Origin: Mycobacterium sp. 852002-10029_SCH5224772
GTDB lineage: Bacteria; Actinomycetota; Actinomycetes; Mycobacteriales; Mycobacteriaceae
NCBI RefSeq assembly: GCF_001667315.1
Contig: NZ_LZHT01000134.1
Coordinates: forward strand, 1-64,000
DNA length: 64,000 nt
Direction: 5' to 3'
Translations under genes and position numbers: made by a program
In this document: positions 8,379 through 16,064 of the stretch, piece after piece
How positions within the stretch are numbered: position 1 is the first letter of the stretch
How the letters are laid out: the number at the start of each line of letters is the position of its first letter
The notes under the pieces: model-generated
Told to the model about the DNA's origin: nothing
Databases searched by the model: none
What the model saw: only the letters and a program-made list of their open reading frames with translations

Positions 8379-8448
8379 TGCCCGCCTCTGAGCGACAATC
8401 CGTCGCCGGACCGCATCGGCGTGACCCGTTGTCGCTGTGAGGCGGGCA
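8379..8448. repeat. Inverted repeat in the ileS-dinX gap
   Basis: Arms TGCCCGCCTCTGAGCGACAA (8379-8398) and TTGTCGCTGTGAGGCGGGCA (8429-8448) are complementary at 18 of 20 positions around a 30-nt loop. The right arm recurs as a 17/20 match at 26698-26717, so this is a dispersed element. It may also act as a terminator after ileS. The rest of 8332-8567 shows only the dinX promoter. Confidence 0.75.
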
Positions 8449-8554
8449 CAGCACCACATGGTCGGCCGCGGCCCCGGACGGTTCACGCGATGCGGCTGAC
8501 CGACGGGTTGACCGCCCGCCAACGCCATCGCCTTGGCGATGGACGCCAGGCCAA

Positions 8555-8560
8555 TAGCAT
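8555..8560 (+). promoter_or_regulatory. Leaderless -10 for dinX
   Basis: TAGCAT ends 7 nt before the GTG at 8568, placing the TSS at the start codon. This supports GTG 8568 over the open in-frame upstream sequence. Confidence 0.55.
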
Positions 8561-8567
8561 CAACCCT

Positions 8568-9968
8568 GTGGAGTCGCGTTGGGTGCTGCACCTGGACATG
8601 GATGCGTTCTTCGCTTCCGTCGAGCAGCTCACCCGGCCGACCCTGCGCGGTCGGCCGGTGCTGGTCGGCGGATTGGGTGGCCGCGGCGTGGTGGCCGGCG
8701 CCAGCTACGAGGCGCGCGTGTTCGGCGCCCGCTCGGCCATGCCCATGCATCAGGCCCGCCGCCTGGTCGGCGTGAGCGCGGTGGTGTTGCCGCCGCGCGG
8801 CGTGGTGTACGGGGTGGCCAGCCGGCGGGTCTTCGACACCATTCGCGCCGTCGTCCCCGTCGTCGAGCAACTCTCCTTCGACGAGGGATTCGGCGAACCC
8901 GCGCAGCTGGCCGGGGCGTCCGCCGCCGACGTCGAAACCTTCTGCGAGGATCTGCGCCGACGGGTTCGTGACCGGACCGGGCTGATCGCCTCGGTGGGCG
9001 CGGGCTCGGGCAAGCAGATCGCCAAGATCGCCTCCGGGCTGGCCAAGCCCGACGGGATCCGCGTGGTCCGCCGCGACGAAGAACGGCCGCTGCTCGGCGG
9101 GTTGCCGGTGCGCCGGCTGTGGGGGATCGGCCCGGTCGCCGAGGAGAAGCTGCATCGCCTCGGTATCGAGACCATCGGGGAGCTGGCCGCGCTGACCGAC
9201 GCCGAGGCGGCCAACATCCTGGGCGCCACGATCGGGCCGGCGCTGCACCGGCTGGCCCTCGGTGTCGATGACCGCCCGGTCGCCGAGCGCGCCGAGGCCA
9301 AGCAGATCAGCTCCGAGTCGACCTTCGCCGCCGACCTGACCAGCCTGGAGCAGCTGCGTGAGGCGATCGAACCGATCGCCGAGCACGCCCATCACCGTCT
9401 GTTGCGCGACGGCCGCGGCGCGCGCACCGTCACGGTCAAGCTGAAGAAATCCGACATGAGCACCCTGACCCGGTCCGCGACGCTGCCCTACGCCACCACC
9501 GAGATCGTCGCGCTGGTCGGCGTGGCCCGCCGGCTGCTGCTCGATCCGCGCGAGATCGGGCCCATTCGCCTTCTCGGCGTGGGGTTTTCGGGGTTGAGCG
9601 ACGTGCGCCAGGAGTCACTGTTCCCGGATCTGGAACTGCCGCAGGAGCAAACGGATTCGCCGTCCGTCGAAACCGCGGCCGAGGCCATGTTCAGCACGGG
9701 ACCCGACCAAGCGGGTTGGCGGGTGGGCGACGACGTCGTGCACGGCGACCTCGGGCACGGCTGGGTGCAGGGCGCCGGCCACGGTGTGGTCACCGCCCGG
9801 TTCGAAACCCGCGCGTCGGGCCCGGGCCCGGCGAGGACGTTTCCCGCCGACAGCGGCGAGCTGGCCCGCGCCAACCCGGTCGATTCCCTGGACTGGCCGG
9901 ACTACGTGGGCGATCTGCAGGCCGACGCCGTGTCAGCCCCACCGGCCGATGACGTCGGCGACGGGTAG
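8568..9968 (+). CDS. dinX: Y-family DNA polymerase IV
   Basis: A 466-aa lesion-bypass polymerase (DinB1 type). The frame is open upstream, but homology begins at GTG 8568 (MESRWVLHLDMDAFF), where a leaderless promoter sits. Metal ligands are Asp10 in DMDAFF and Asp105-Glu106 in SFDEGF; the family usually has SFDEAF/Y, so Gly107 is a mild departure next to the active site. The steric-gate/fingers segment SYEARVFGARSAMP is intact. Helix-hairpin-helix (LWGIGPVAEEKLHRLGI) and little-finger domains follow. The C-terminal extension of about 100 aa (WRVGDDVVHGDLGHGWVQ) is typical of mycobacterial DinX. Its 3' end overlaps the convergent ansA by 36 bp. Confidence 0.95.
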   Translation: MESRWVLHLDMDAFFASVEQLTRPTLRGRPVLVGGLGGRGVVAGASYEARVFGARSAMPMHQARRLVGVSAVVLPPRGVVYGVASRRVFDTIRAVVPVVEQLSFDEGFGEPAQLAGASAADVETFCEDLRRRVRDRTGLIASVGAGSGKQIAKIASGLAKPDGIRVVRRDEERPLLGGLPVRRLWGIGPVAEEKLHRLGIETIGELAALTDAEAANILGATIGPALHRLALGVDDRPVAERAEAKQISSESTFAADLTSLEQLREAIEPIAEHAHHRLLRDGRGARTVTVKLKKSDMSTLTRSATLPYATTEIVALVGVARRLLLDPREIGPIRLLGVGFSGLSDVRQESLFPDLELPQEQTDSPSVETAAEAMFSTGPDQAGWRVGDDVVHGDLGHGWVQGAGHGVVTARFETRASGPGPARTFPADSGELARANPVDSLDWPDYVGDLQADAVSAPPADDVGDG

Positions 9969-10871
9969 CCCGGCGGCCAGCGCGGCGATCAGCAGGACCC
10001 GCGCCTGAGGCGGCCGCAGCATCGGCACCAGCACCGCCCCGGCGGTCGCCATGGCATGGCCGGGGCCGTAGCTCGCGCCGACCCGCCCGCCGGGGACCCG
10101 GGTGGACACCGCGACGACGATCCCGTCGCCGCAGTGCCGGCGCACCGCGTCGACCACCGTGGGCCCGGCGTTACCCGAGCCCAACGCCTCGAGCACCACG
10201 GCGCGCGCCCCGGCGTCCACGCAGGCATCGAGCGCCACCGCGTCGCCGCCCAGATACGTCGCGACGATGTCGACCCGCGGCGCCGAACCCGCCCGCGGCT
10301 CGCCCACGTACGGCCGCGTCTTGGGGCCGGTCAGCGTCACCTCGCCCGCGACGGTGCCGAGGAGCCGGCCGGTGAAGCCGCTCAGGTCCTCGGTGGCCGC
10401 CTTGTACATGCCCAGCGGCTGCAACACCCGGCCCGCAAAACACAGCACCACGCCCAGGCCGCGGGCGGCGGGGCTGGCCGCCACCGCCAGGGCGTCGCGC
10501 ACATTCGCCGGACCGTCGGCGTCGGGGGCGTCGGCGCTGCGCATCGCGCCGGTCAGCACGATCGGCGCGTCGCCGGCATAGGTGAGGTCGAGCCACAGGG
10601 CGCTTTCCTCCATGGTGTCGGTGCCATGCAGGACGACAACCCCGTCGGCGCCGCCGTCGAGCGCGGCCGTCACCGCGTCGCGAATCCGGTCCCAATCGGC
10701 CAGCGTCAGCTCCGAGCTGTCCACCGCCAGCAGGTCAACGACGTCGACGTCGTGCTCCCCGCGAAAGGGCGCGGTCAACTCGGCCCCGTTGTAGGAGGGC
10801 CGGTGCACCCCGTCGGCGCCGGTGCCGGTGGATATCGTGCCCCCGGTGGCGATCACGGTGAGGCGGGCCAT
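9933..10871 (-). CDS. ansA: L-asparaginase
   Basis: A 312-aa type I/II bacterial asparaginase hydrolysing L-asparagine to aspartate and ammonia. The first catalytic threonine is Thr12 in IATGGTIST; the second catalytic set is Thr84-Asp85 in HGTDT. SADAPDADGPAN carries further conserved substrate-site residues. The start chosen is the ATG giving MARLTV, matching M. tuberculosis AnsA; an ATG nine codons further upstream is possible. No signal peptide is seen although mycobacterial AnsA supports nitrogen acquisition and acid resistance. It converges with dinX (36-bp overlap) and is divergent from lspA with a 72-bp gap. Confidence 0.95.
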   Translation of the reverse strand: MARLTVIATGGTISTGTGADGVHRPSYNGAELTAPFRGEHDVDVVDLLAVDSSELTLADWDRIRDAVTAALDGGADGVVVLHGTDTMEESALWLDLTYAGDAPIVLTGAMRSADAPDADGPANVRDALAVAASPAARGLGVVLCFAGRVLQPLGMYKAATEDLSGFTGRLLGTVAGEVTLTGPKTRPYVGEPRAGSAPRVDIVATYLGGDAVALDACVDAGARAVVLEALGSGNAGPTVVDAVRRHCGDGIVVAVSTRVPGGRVGASYGPGHAMATAGAVLVPMLRPPQARVLLIAALAAGLPVADVIGRWG

Positions 10872-10943
10872 GGTCGAATCATTGCGCATCGCCGCCACAC
10901 GGACATCGCTAGGTTGCGCGGGGCAGTAGGGGATGATGAGAGA

Positions 10944-11534
10944 GTGCCTGAAGAACCAACGGGATCAACGGAGCCGGTGACCTCGGCCGACAACGCTGAG
11001 AACGACGCCGCCGACCAGCAGCGGCCGCCGCGCCGGCTGCGCTTGCTGCTGTCGGTCGCCGCGATCGTCCTGGCCCTGGACATCGTCACCAAGGTGCTCG
11101 CCGTCAAGCTGTTGCCTCCCGGACAGCCGGTGCCGATCATCGGCGACACGGTGACCTGGACCCTGGTGCGCAATTCGGGCGCCGCGTTCTCGATGGCCAC
11201 CGGCTACACCTGGATGCTGACCCTGATCGCGACCGGCGTGGTGGCCGGCATCTTCTGGATGGGCCGGCGGCTGGTGTCGCCCTGGTGGGCGGTGGGCCTG
11301 GGGTTGATCCTCGGCGGCGCCATGGGCAACCTGGTCGACCGCTTCTTCCGGGCGCCCGGACCGCTGCGCGGCCATGTCGTGGACTTCCTCTCGGTCGGTT
11401 GGTGGCCGGTGTTCAACGTCGCCGATCCCTCCGTGGTGGGCGGCGCCATCCTGCTGGTGGTGCTGTCGATCTTCGGTTTCGACTTCGACTCAGTCGGTCG
11501 GCGCAACGCCGACGGGGACAGCGCGGGTGAGTGA
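10944..11534 (+). CDS. lspA: Lipoprotein signal peptidase (signal peptidase II)
   Basis: A 196-aa integral membrane aspartyl protease that cleaves the signal peptide of diacylglyceryl-modified prolipoproteins. A hydrophilic mycobacterial N-terminal extension (about 30 aa) is followed by four membrane helices. Catalytic aspartates are Asp132 (GNLVDRFF) and Asp161 (FNVADPSV). The GTG at 10944 matches the M. tuberculosis start (xPEEPTGS). The 3' end overlaps the next gene by 8 bp, so the two are probably translated together. A substrate, the lipobox protein at 51002-51364, is encoded in this window. Confidence 0.97.
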   Translation: MPEEPTGSTEPVTSADNAENDAADQQRPPRRLRLLLSVAAIVLALDIVTKVLAVKLLPPGQPVPIIGDTVTWTLVRNSGAAFSMATGYTWMLTLIATGVVAGIFWMGRRLVSPWWAVGLGLILGGAMGNLVDRFFRAPGPLRGHVVDFLSVGWWPVFNVADPSVVGGAILLVVLSIFGFDFDSVGRRNADGDSAGE

Positions 11535-12453
11535 CCGCTCGATGCCGGTTCCGGAGGGGCTGGCGGGCATGCGCGTCGACACCGGCCTGGCCCGCCTGCT
11601 GGGGCTGTCGCGCAGCGCCGCGGCGGCCCTGGCCGAAGACGGCGGCGTCGAATTGGACGGGGTGCAGGCCGGCAAGTCCGACCGGCTGACCGGCGGCGCG
11701 TGGCTGCAGGTGCGCCTGCCCGAGGCGCCGGCGCCGCCGCAGAACACGCCGGTCGACATCGAGGGCATGACGATCCTGTACTCCGACGACGACATCGTCG
11801 CGGTCGACAAGCCGGCCGCGGTGGCCGCGCACGCGTCGGTGGGCTGGACCGGGCCGACGGTGCTCGGCGGCCTGGCCGCCGCCGGTTACCGGATCACCAC
11901 CTCCGGGGTGCCCGAGCGGCAGGGCATCGTGCATCGCCTCGACGTCGGTACCTCCGGGGTGATGGTGGTGGCGCTCTCCGAGCGCGCTTACACCCTGCTC
12001 AAGCGGGCGTTCAAGCAGCGCACCGTCGACAAGCGCTACCACGCGCTGGTGCAGGGGCATCCGGATCCGTCCAGCGGGACCATCGACGCCCCGATCGGGC
12101 GGCACCGCGGCGGTGAGTGGAAGTTCGCGGTCACCAAGGACGGCCGGCACAGCCTCACCCACTACGACACCGTGGAGGCCTTCGTCGCGGCCAGCCTGCT
12201 CGACGTGCACCTGGAAACCGGGCGCACCCACCAGATCCGGGTGCATTTCTCCGCGCTGCACCACCCGTGCTGCGGCGACCTGGTCTACGGCGCCGACCCC
12301 AAACTCGCGAAAAAGCTTGGCCTGGAACGTCAATGGCTGCATGCCCGCTCGCTGTCGTTCGCCCATCCGGCCGACGGGCGGCGGATGGAGATCGTCAGCC
12401 CCTACCCGCCCGACCTGCAGCACGCGCTGGACGTGCTGCGAGCCGAGGGCTGA
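11527..12453 (+). CDS. RluD/RluA-family 23S rRNA pseudouridine synthase, Rv1540-like
   Basis: A 308-aa enzyme with an N-terminal S4-like RNA-binding domain (about residues 10-70) and a pseudouridine synthase domain. The catalytic aspartate is Asp139 in HRLDVGTSG; ETGRTHQIRVH is the second family signature. It should isomerise uridines in large-subunit rRNA; the exact position cannot be read. The GTG start at 11527 overlaps the lspA stop by 8 bp, the same coupling as in E. coli-like and mycobacterial lspA-rluD arrangements. Its stop is one base from that of the convergent methyltransferase. Confidence 0.93.
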   Translation: MSDRSMPVPEGLAGMRVDTGLARLLGLSRSAAAALAEDGGVELDGVQAGKSDRLTGGAWLQVRLPEAPAPPQNTPVDIEGMTILYSDDDIVAVDKPAAVAAHASVGWTGPTVLGGLAAAGYRITTSGVPERQGIVHRLDVGTSGVMVVALSERAYTLLKRAFKQRTVDKRYHALVQGHPDPSSGTIDAPIGRHRGGEWKFAVTKDGRHSLTHYDTVEAFVAASLLDVHLETGRTHQIRVHFSALHHPCCGDLVYGADPKLAKKLGLERQWLHARSLSFAHPADGRRMEIVSPYPPDLQHALDVLRAEG

Positions 12454-12454
12454 C

Positions 12455-13213
12455 TCAGCCGGGCTTGCGGGCCTCGACGAGCACCCGCGTCGGGTGCGTG
12501 ACGAACGGCCCCTCGGCCTCGATCCGCTCGTGAAGTTCGGCCAGCCGGTCGCGGTAGCGCTGCACGCTGAAGTCGGGCACCGACCAGACCACCTTGCGCA
12601 GGAAGTAGACGATGGCGCCGACGTCGAAGAATTCGGCCCGCATCCGCTCCATGCGCAGATCGACGATCTGCAGCCCGGCGGCCTCGGCCTGAGCGCGGAC
12701 GGCGTCCGGGTGAAACTCGGCCCACTTCTGCGGCTGCGGTCCGATGAAGTACTCCACCAGCTCGCCCATCGTGGCGGGACCGATGTGCTGCGCGAAGTAG
12801 GTGCCGCCCGGCCGGAGCACCCGAAAGATCTCGGTCCACCAGACGGAGATCGGATGGCGCGTGGTGACCAGGTCGAAGGCGTCATCGGCGAACGGTAGCG
12901 GCGGCTCGTCGCGAGTCGCGACGACCACCACGCCGTGCGGATGCAGGCGCCGGGTGGCCAGGGCCGCGTTGGGCGGCCACGTCTCGATGGCCGCCATGGT
13001 GGGCGGGAACGGCGCCGCGCCGGACAGCACCTCCCCGCCTCCGGTGTGAATGTCCAGCGCGGACGACACGCTCGCCAACCGTTGCTTCAGCAGGCGCTGG
13101 TAGCCCCACGACGGGCGGTCCTCGGTCGCCCGTCCGTCCAGCCACGAGAAATCCCAGCCGTCGACCGGGGCGGCGTCCGCCTCCGCGATCAGGTCGTCAA
13201 ATGTGCGCCGCAT
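12455..13213 (-). CDS. SAM-dependent methyltransferase
   Basis: A 252-aa class I methyltransferase of unknown substrate. Motif I is degenerate but recognisable as ALDIHTGGGEVL; PFADDAFDLVTTRHP is the motif II/III region and EIFRVLRPGGTYFAQH is the conserved post-II block typical of Methyltransf_11. No signal peptide or membrane segment is seen. It lies where M. tuberculosis has lprI-glbN and is followed upstream by a glbN remnant, so the site has been remodelled. Gap to the convergent pseudouridine synthase is one base. Confidence 0.85.
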   Translation of the reverse strand: MRRTFDDLIAEADAAPVDGWDFSWLDGRATEDRPSWGYQRLLKQRLASVSSALDIHTGGGEVLSGAAPFPPTMAAIETWPPNAALATRRLHPHGVVVVATRDEPPLPFADDAFDLVTTRHPISVWWTEIFRVLRPGGTYFAQHIGPATMGELVEYFIGPQPQKWAEFHPDAVRAQAEAAGLQIVDLRMERMRAEFFDVGAIVYFLRKVVWSVPDFSVQRYRDRLAELHERIEAEGPFVTHPTRVLVEARKPG

Positions 13214-13260
13214 CCCAGCATGCTAGGCACCGTTTGCGACGGACGGCAGGCGGAATGCGA

Positions 13261-13395
13261 TCAGACCGTCGCCTTGGCGTCGCCCGTCGCGATCTCGGAC
13301 ACCGTCTCCGACGGGAGCCCGGCGCCGGCCAGTGCGTCGGCCAAATGCCCGGCCACCAAGCCGAAGTGGTGCATCCCGGCACTGCCCGTCGGTTA
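13261..13395 (-). pseudogene. glbN: glbN remnant: 3' end of a group I truncated haemoglobin gene
   Basis: Read on the minus strand from 13374 to 13261, a 37-codon frame encodes MHHFGLVAGHLADALAGAG and then LPSETVSEI. This matches the C-terminal helix region of mycobacterial GlbN (MHHFSLVAGHLADAL...PSETITEI). The frame is closed upstream by TAA at 13393-13395. The first two thirds of the gene, including the haem-ligating proximal histidine and distal tyrosine, are absent, and the last residues diverge (ATGDAKATV). In M. tuberculosis glbN lies at this syntenic position, between Rv1540 and Rv1543. The protein cannot bind haem if made. The remaining part of the 13214-13598 gap holds no recognisable gene. 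Confidence 0.8.
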
Positions 13396-13598
13396 GTGCG
13401 CGATCACGCACGGATTGCCTTGTGTAACACGCGGATCGCCTACGGGTGGCGATCGTTGTGGGCGAACCGTGAGAAGGCGCGCCGCGTTTACATGACCGCA
13501 ATCTGCATCGGGGCGGGGACTGATGTCTTAGGTTGGCGTGATGGTGCACGTCACATCACTCGCGCAGCCCGCAAGGCGGTCGTCAGGAGCGAATGCCG

Positions 13599-14639
13599 AT
13601 GAACCTTGGTGACTTAACGAACTTGGTGGAGAACTCGCTGGGGAACCTGGTGGAAAAACCGCTGGCTGCGGTGTCTCACATCGTCAACACCCCCAACTCG
13701 GCGGGGCGGTATCGGCCGTTCTATCTGAGGAATCTGCTCGATGCGGTGCAGGGCCGCACGCTCGAGGAGGCCGTCGCGGGCAAGACCGCCCTGATCACCG
13801 GGGGATCGTCGGGCATCGGGGAGGCCGCCGCGAAGAAGATCGCGGAAGCCGGCGGCGCGGTGGCGCTGGTGGCGCGCACCCGGGAGAACCTCGAGAAGGT
13901 CGCCTCTGAGATCCGCGACGCCGGCGGGATGGCCCACGTCTACCCGTGCGACCTGTCCGACATGGACGCCATCGCCGCGATGGCCGATCAGGTGCTCGAC
14001 GACCTCGGCGGGGTCGACATCCTGATCAACAACGCGGGCCGGTCGATTCGGCGTTCGCTGGCGCTGTCCTACGACCGGATCCACGATTACCAGCGGACCA
14101 TGCAGCTGAACTACCTCGGCGCTGTCCAGCTGATCCTCAAGTTCATCCCCGGGATGCGCGAGCGGGGATTCGGGCACGTGCTCAACGTCTCCTCGGTCGG
14201 CGTGCAGACGCGGGCGCCCCGCTTCGGGGCCTACATCGCCAGCAAGGCCGCGCTGGACAGCCTGTGCGACGCGCTGCAGGCCGAGACCGTCAACGACGAC
14301 GTCCGGTTCACCACCGTGCACATGGCGCTGGTGCGCACGCCGATGATCAGCCCGACCACCCTCTACGACAAATTCCCGGCGCTGACGCCCGAGCAGGCGG
14401 CCGGCGTGATCGCGGACGCGATCGTGCACCGGCCGCGCCGGGCCAGCTCGCCGTTCGGCCAGTTCGCCGCCCTCGCCGATGCGGTCAACCCGGCGGTGAT
14501 GGACCGGGTGCGCAACCGGGCGTTCGCCATGTTCAGCGACTCCAGCGCCGCAAAGGGTAACGAATCGACAACCGACACAACGGAATTCGACAGACGAAGC
14601 GAGACGTTTGTGCGGGCGACCCGAGGGATACATTGGTGA
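13599..14639 (+). CDS. Short-chain dehydrogenase/reductase, Rv1543-like (fatty acyl-CoA reductase type)
   Basis: A 346-aa NAD(P)-dependent Rossmann enzyme. TGGSSGIG (67-74) binds the cofactor; NNAG and the Tyr212-x3-Lys216 pair (AYIASK) form the catalytic core. An N-terminal extension of about 60 residues and the C-terminal VRATRGIHW end agree with Rv1543, annotated as a fatty-acyl-CoA reductase. Two ATGs lie close together (13593, 13599); the second has the better spacing (9 nt) to CAGGAG. Residues 8-23 look internally duplicated (NLVENSLG-NLVEKPLA). The next SDR gene begins 3 nt after the stop, so they form an operon. Confidence 0.9.
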   Translation: MNLGDLTNLVENSLGNLVEKPLAAVSHIVNTPNSAGRYRPFYLRNLLDAVQGRTLEEAVAGKTALITGGSSGIGEAAAKKIAEAGGAVALVARTRENLEKVASEIRDAGGMAHVYPCDLSDMDAIAAMADQVLDDLGGVDILINNAGRSIRRSLALSYDRIHDYQRTMQLNYLGAVQLILKFIPGMRERGFGHVLNVSSVGVQTRAPRFGAYIASKAALDSLCDALQAETVNDDVRFTTVHMALVRTPMISPTTLYDKFPALTPEQAAGVIADAIVHRPRRASSPFGQFAALADAVNPAVMDRVRNRAFAMFSDSSAAKGNESTTDTTEFDRRSETFVRATRGIHW

Positions 14640-14642
14640 GAC

Positions 14643-15446
14643 ATGAGCCTTCCGAAACCTGACATCCAGACCACCGTCGTCATCACCGGGGCGTCATCGG
14701 GCATCGGCGCCGAACTGGCTCGCGGACTGGCCCGACGCGGCTTCCCGCTGTTGCTGGTCGCGCGGCGCCGCGAGCGCCTCGACGAGCTGGCCAACGAGGT
14801 GGGCAAGGAGTACTCGGTCGCCGTCGAGGTGCTGCCGCTGGATCTCAGCGACGGCGAGGCCCGCGCCAAACTGGCGAACCGGCTGCGCACCGAGCCGATC
14901 GCCGGGTTGTGCAACAGCGCCGGATTCGGCACCAGCGGGGTCTTCCACCAGTTGCCGGTGGAACGCGAGAGCGACGAGATCACCCTCAACGCGCTGGCGT
15001 TGATGGAACTCACCCACGCGAGCTTGCCCGGCATGGTTGAGCGCGGGGCCGGCGCGGTGATGAACATCGCCTCGATCGCGGGTTTTCAGCCGGTTCCCTA
15101 CATGGCCGTCTATTCGGCCACCAAGGCCTTCGTGCAGACCTTCTCCGAAGCGGTCCACGAGGAGCTGCACGGCACCGGGGTGTCGGTCACCTGTCTGTGC
15201 CCGGGGCCGGTGCCGACCGAGTGGGCCGAGATCGCCAACGCCGAGCGGTTCAGCATTCCGCTGGCGCAGGTCTCGCCGCGCGAGGTGGCCGAGGCGGCGA
15301 TCGGTGGCATGCTCTCCGGCAGGCGCACCGTGGTGCCCGGCGTGGTGCCCAAGGTGGTCAGCACGGGGGGCCGATTCGTGCCGCGCAGCCTGCTGTTGCC
15401 GGGCATCCGGATCGGCAACCGTTTCCGCGGGGGGCCCAAGCGCTGA
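14643..15446 (+). CDS. Short-chain dehydrogenase/reductase, Rv1544-like
   Basis: A 267-aa classical SDR. TGASSGIG (15-22) is the NAD(P) motif, NSAGFG replaces NNAG, and Tyr157-x3-Lys161 (YSATK) is the catalytic pair. The basic residues after the first strand (ARRRERLDEL) favour NADP(H). It follows the Rv1543-like gene by 3 nt. The C-terminal RFRGGPKR tail is short and basic. Substrate is unknown; pairing with a second lipid-related SDR suggests ketone or aldehyde reduction of lipid intermediates (inference). Confidence 0.9.
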   Translation: MSLPKPDIQTTVVITGASSGIGAELARGLARRGFPLLLVARRRERLDELANEVGKEYSVAVEVLPLDLSDGEARAKLANRLRTEPIAGLCNSAGFGTSGVFHQLPVERESDEITLNALALMELTHASLPGMVERGAGAVMNIASIAGFQPVPYMAVYSATKAFVQTFSEAVHEELHGTGVSVTCLCPGPVPTEWAEIANAERFSIPLAQVSPREVAEAAIGGMLSGRRTVVPGVVPKVVSTGGRFVPRSLLLPGIRIGNRFRGGPKR

Positions 15447-15553
15447 GCGCCCGGTCTGTCCGGCGTGTTCAATCCGCGGGCGTAACCACACTGCGAAAAA
15501 ATGCGCCAGAAATCGCAGCCTGGTTACGCTCGCGAGCCAAGATCCGCCGCCAT

Positions 15554-15559
15554 TAAGCT
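15554..15559 (+). promoter_or_regulatory. Leaderless -10 for the SRPBCC gene
   Basis: TAAGCT lies 6 nt before the GTG at 15566, so transcription should begin at the start codon. Confidence 0.5.
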
Positions 15560-15565
15560 CAGCCG

Positions 15566-15997
15566 GTGGCCGCTGTGGAGATGACCGCCGACGTACCGAT
15601 GAGCCCCCAGCAGATGTGGGACCAGGTGTCCGACTTGTCGGACCTGGGTGACTGGCTGGTGATGCACGAGGGGTGGCGCAGCGAACTCCCCGACGAGCTG
15701 GGCGAAGGAACCCAGGTCGTCGGCGTGGCCCGGGCCAAGGGCCTCCGCAACCGGGTGACGTGGACGGTGACCAAGTGGGACCCGCCGCACGAGGTGACGA
15801 TGTCGGGCTCCGGCAAAGGCGGGGCCAAATACGCCGTGTCGCTCACCGTGCGGCCCACCGAGGAGGGATCGACGCTGGGTCTGCGCCTGGAGCTGGGCGG
15901 GCGGGCGCTGTTCGGTCCGGTGGGCGCCGCGGCGGCTCGCGCCGTCAAAGGCGACGTGCAGAAGTCGTTGAAGAACTTCGTCGAGTTGTACGGATAA
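15566..15997 (+). CDS. SRPBCC/polyketide cyclase-like lipid-binding protein, Rv1546-like
   Basis: A 143-aa START-like fold protein. The pattern of an N-terminal strand, a short helix (SPQQMWDQVSDLSDLGDWL), six strands and a long C-terminal helix (ARAVKGDVQKSLKNFVELYG) is typical of mycobacterial SRPBCC (Polyketide_cyc2) proteins. It should bind a hydrophobic ligand in an internal cavity; no catalytic residues can be assigned. GTG 15566 is chosen because of the leaderless promoter and agreement with Rv1546 length. It stands alone between the SDR pair and dnaE1. Confidence 0.85.
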   Translation: MAAVEMTADVPMSPQQMWDQVSDLSDLGDWLVMHEGWRSELPDELGEGTQVVGVARAKGLRNRVTWTVTKWDPPHEVTMSGSGKGGAKYAVSLTVRPTEEGSTLGLRLELGGRALFGPVGAAAARAVKGDVQKSLKNFVELYG

Positions 15998-16049
15998 ACG
16001 CCTTAAGACACACGCGGCGACACGCCCGAAAGCCGTCGGTGCTCAGTCA

Positions 16050-16055
16050 TAGACT
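16050..16055 (+). promoter_or_regulatory. -10 element of dnaE1
   Basis: TAGACT ends 9 nt before the ATG at 16065, consistent with a leaderless or nearly leaderless dnaE1 transcript. Confidence 0.5.
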
Positions 16056-16064
16056 GGCGTCCCT

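Noticed and set aside
8340..8567. 76-codon N-terminal extension of dinX
   Set aside because: It covers an inverted repeat, and homology and the promoter both support GTG 8568.
10056..10943. Long N-terminal extension of lspA
   Set aside because: It is antisense to ansA; the LspA fold and the known start begin at 10944.
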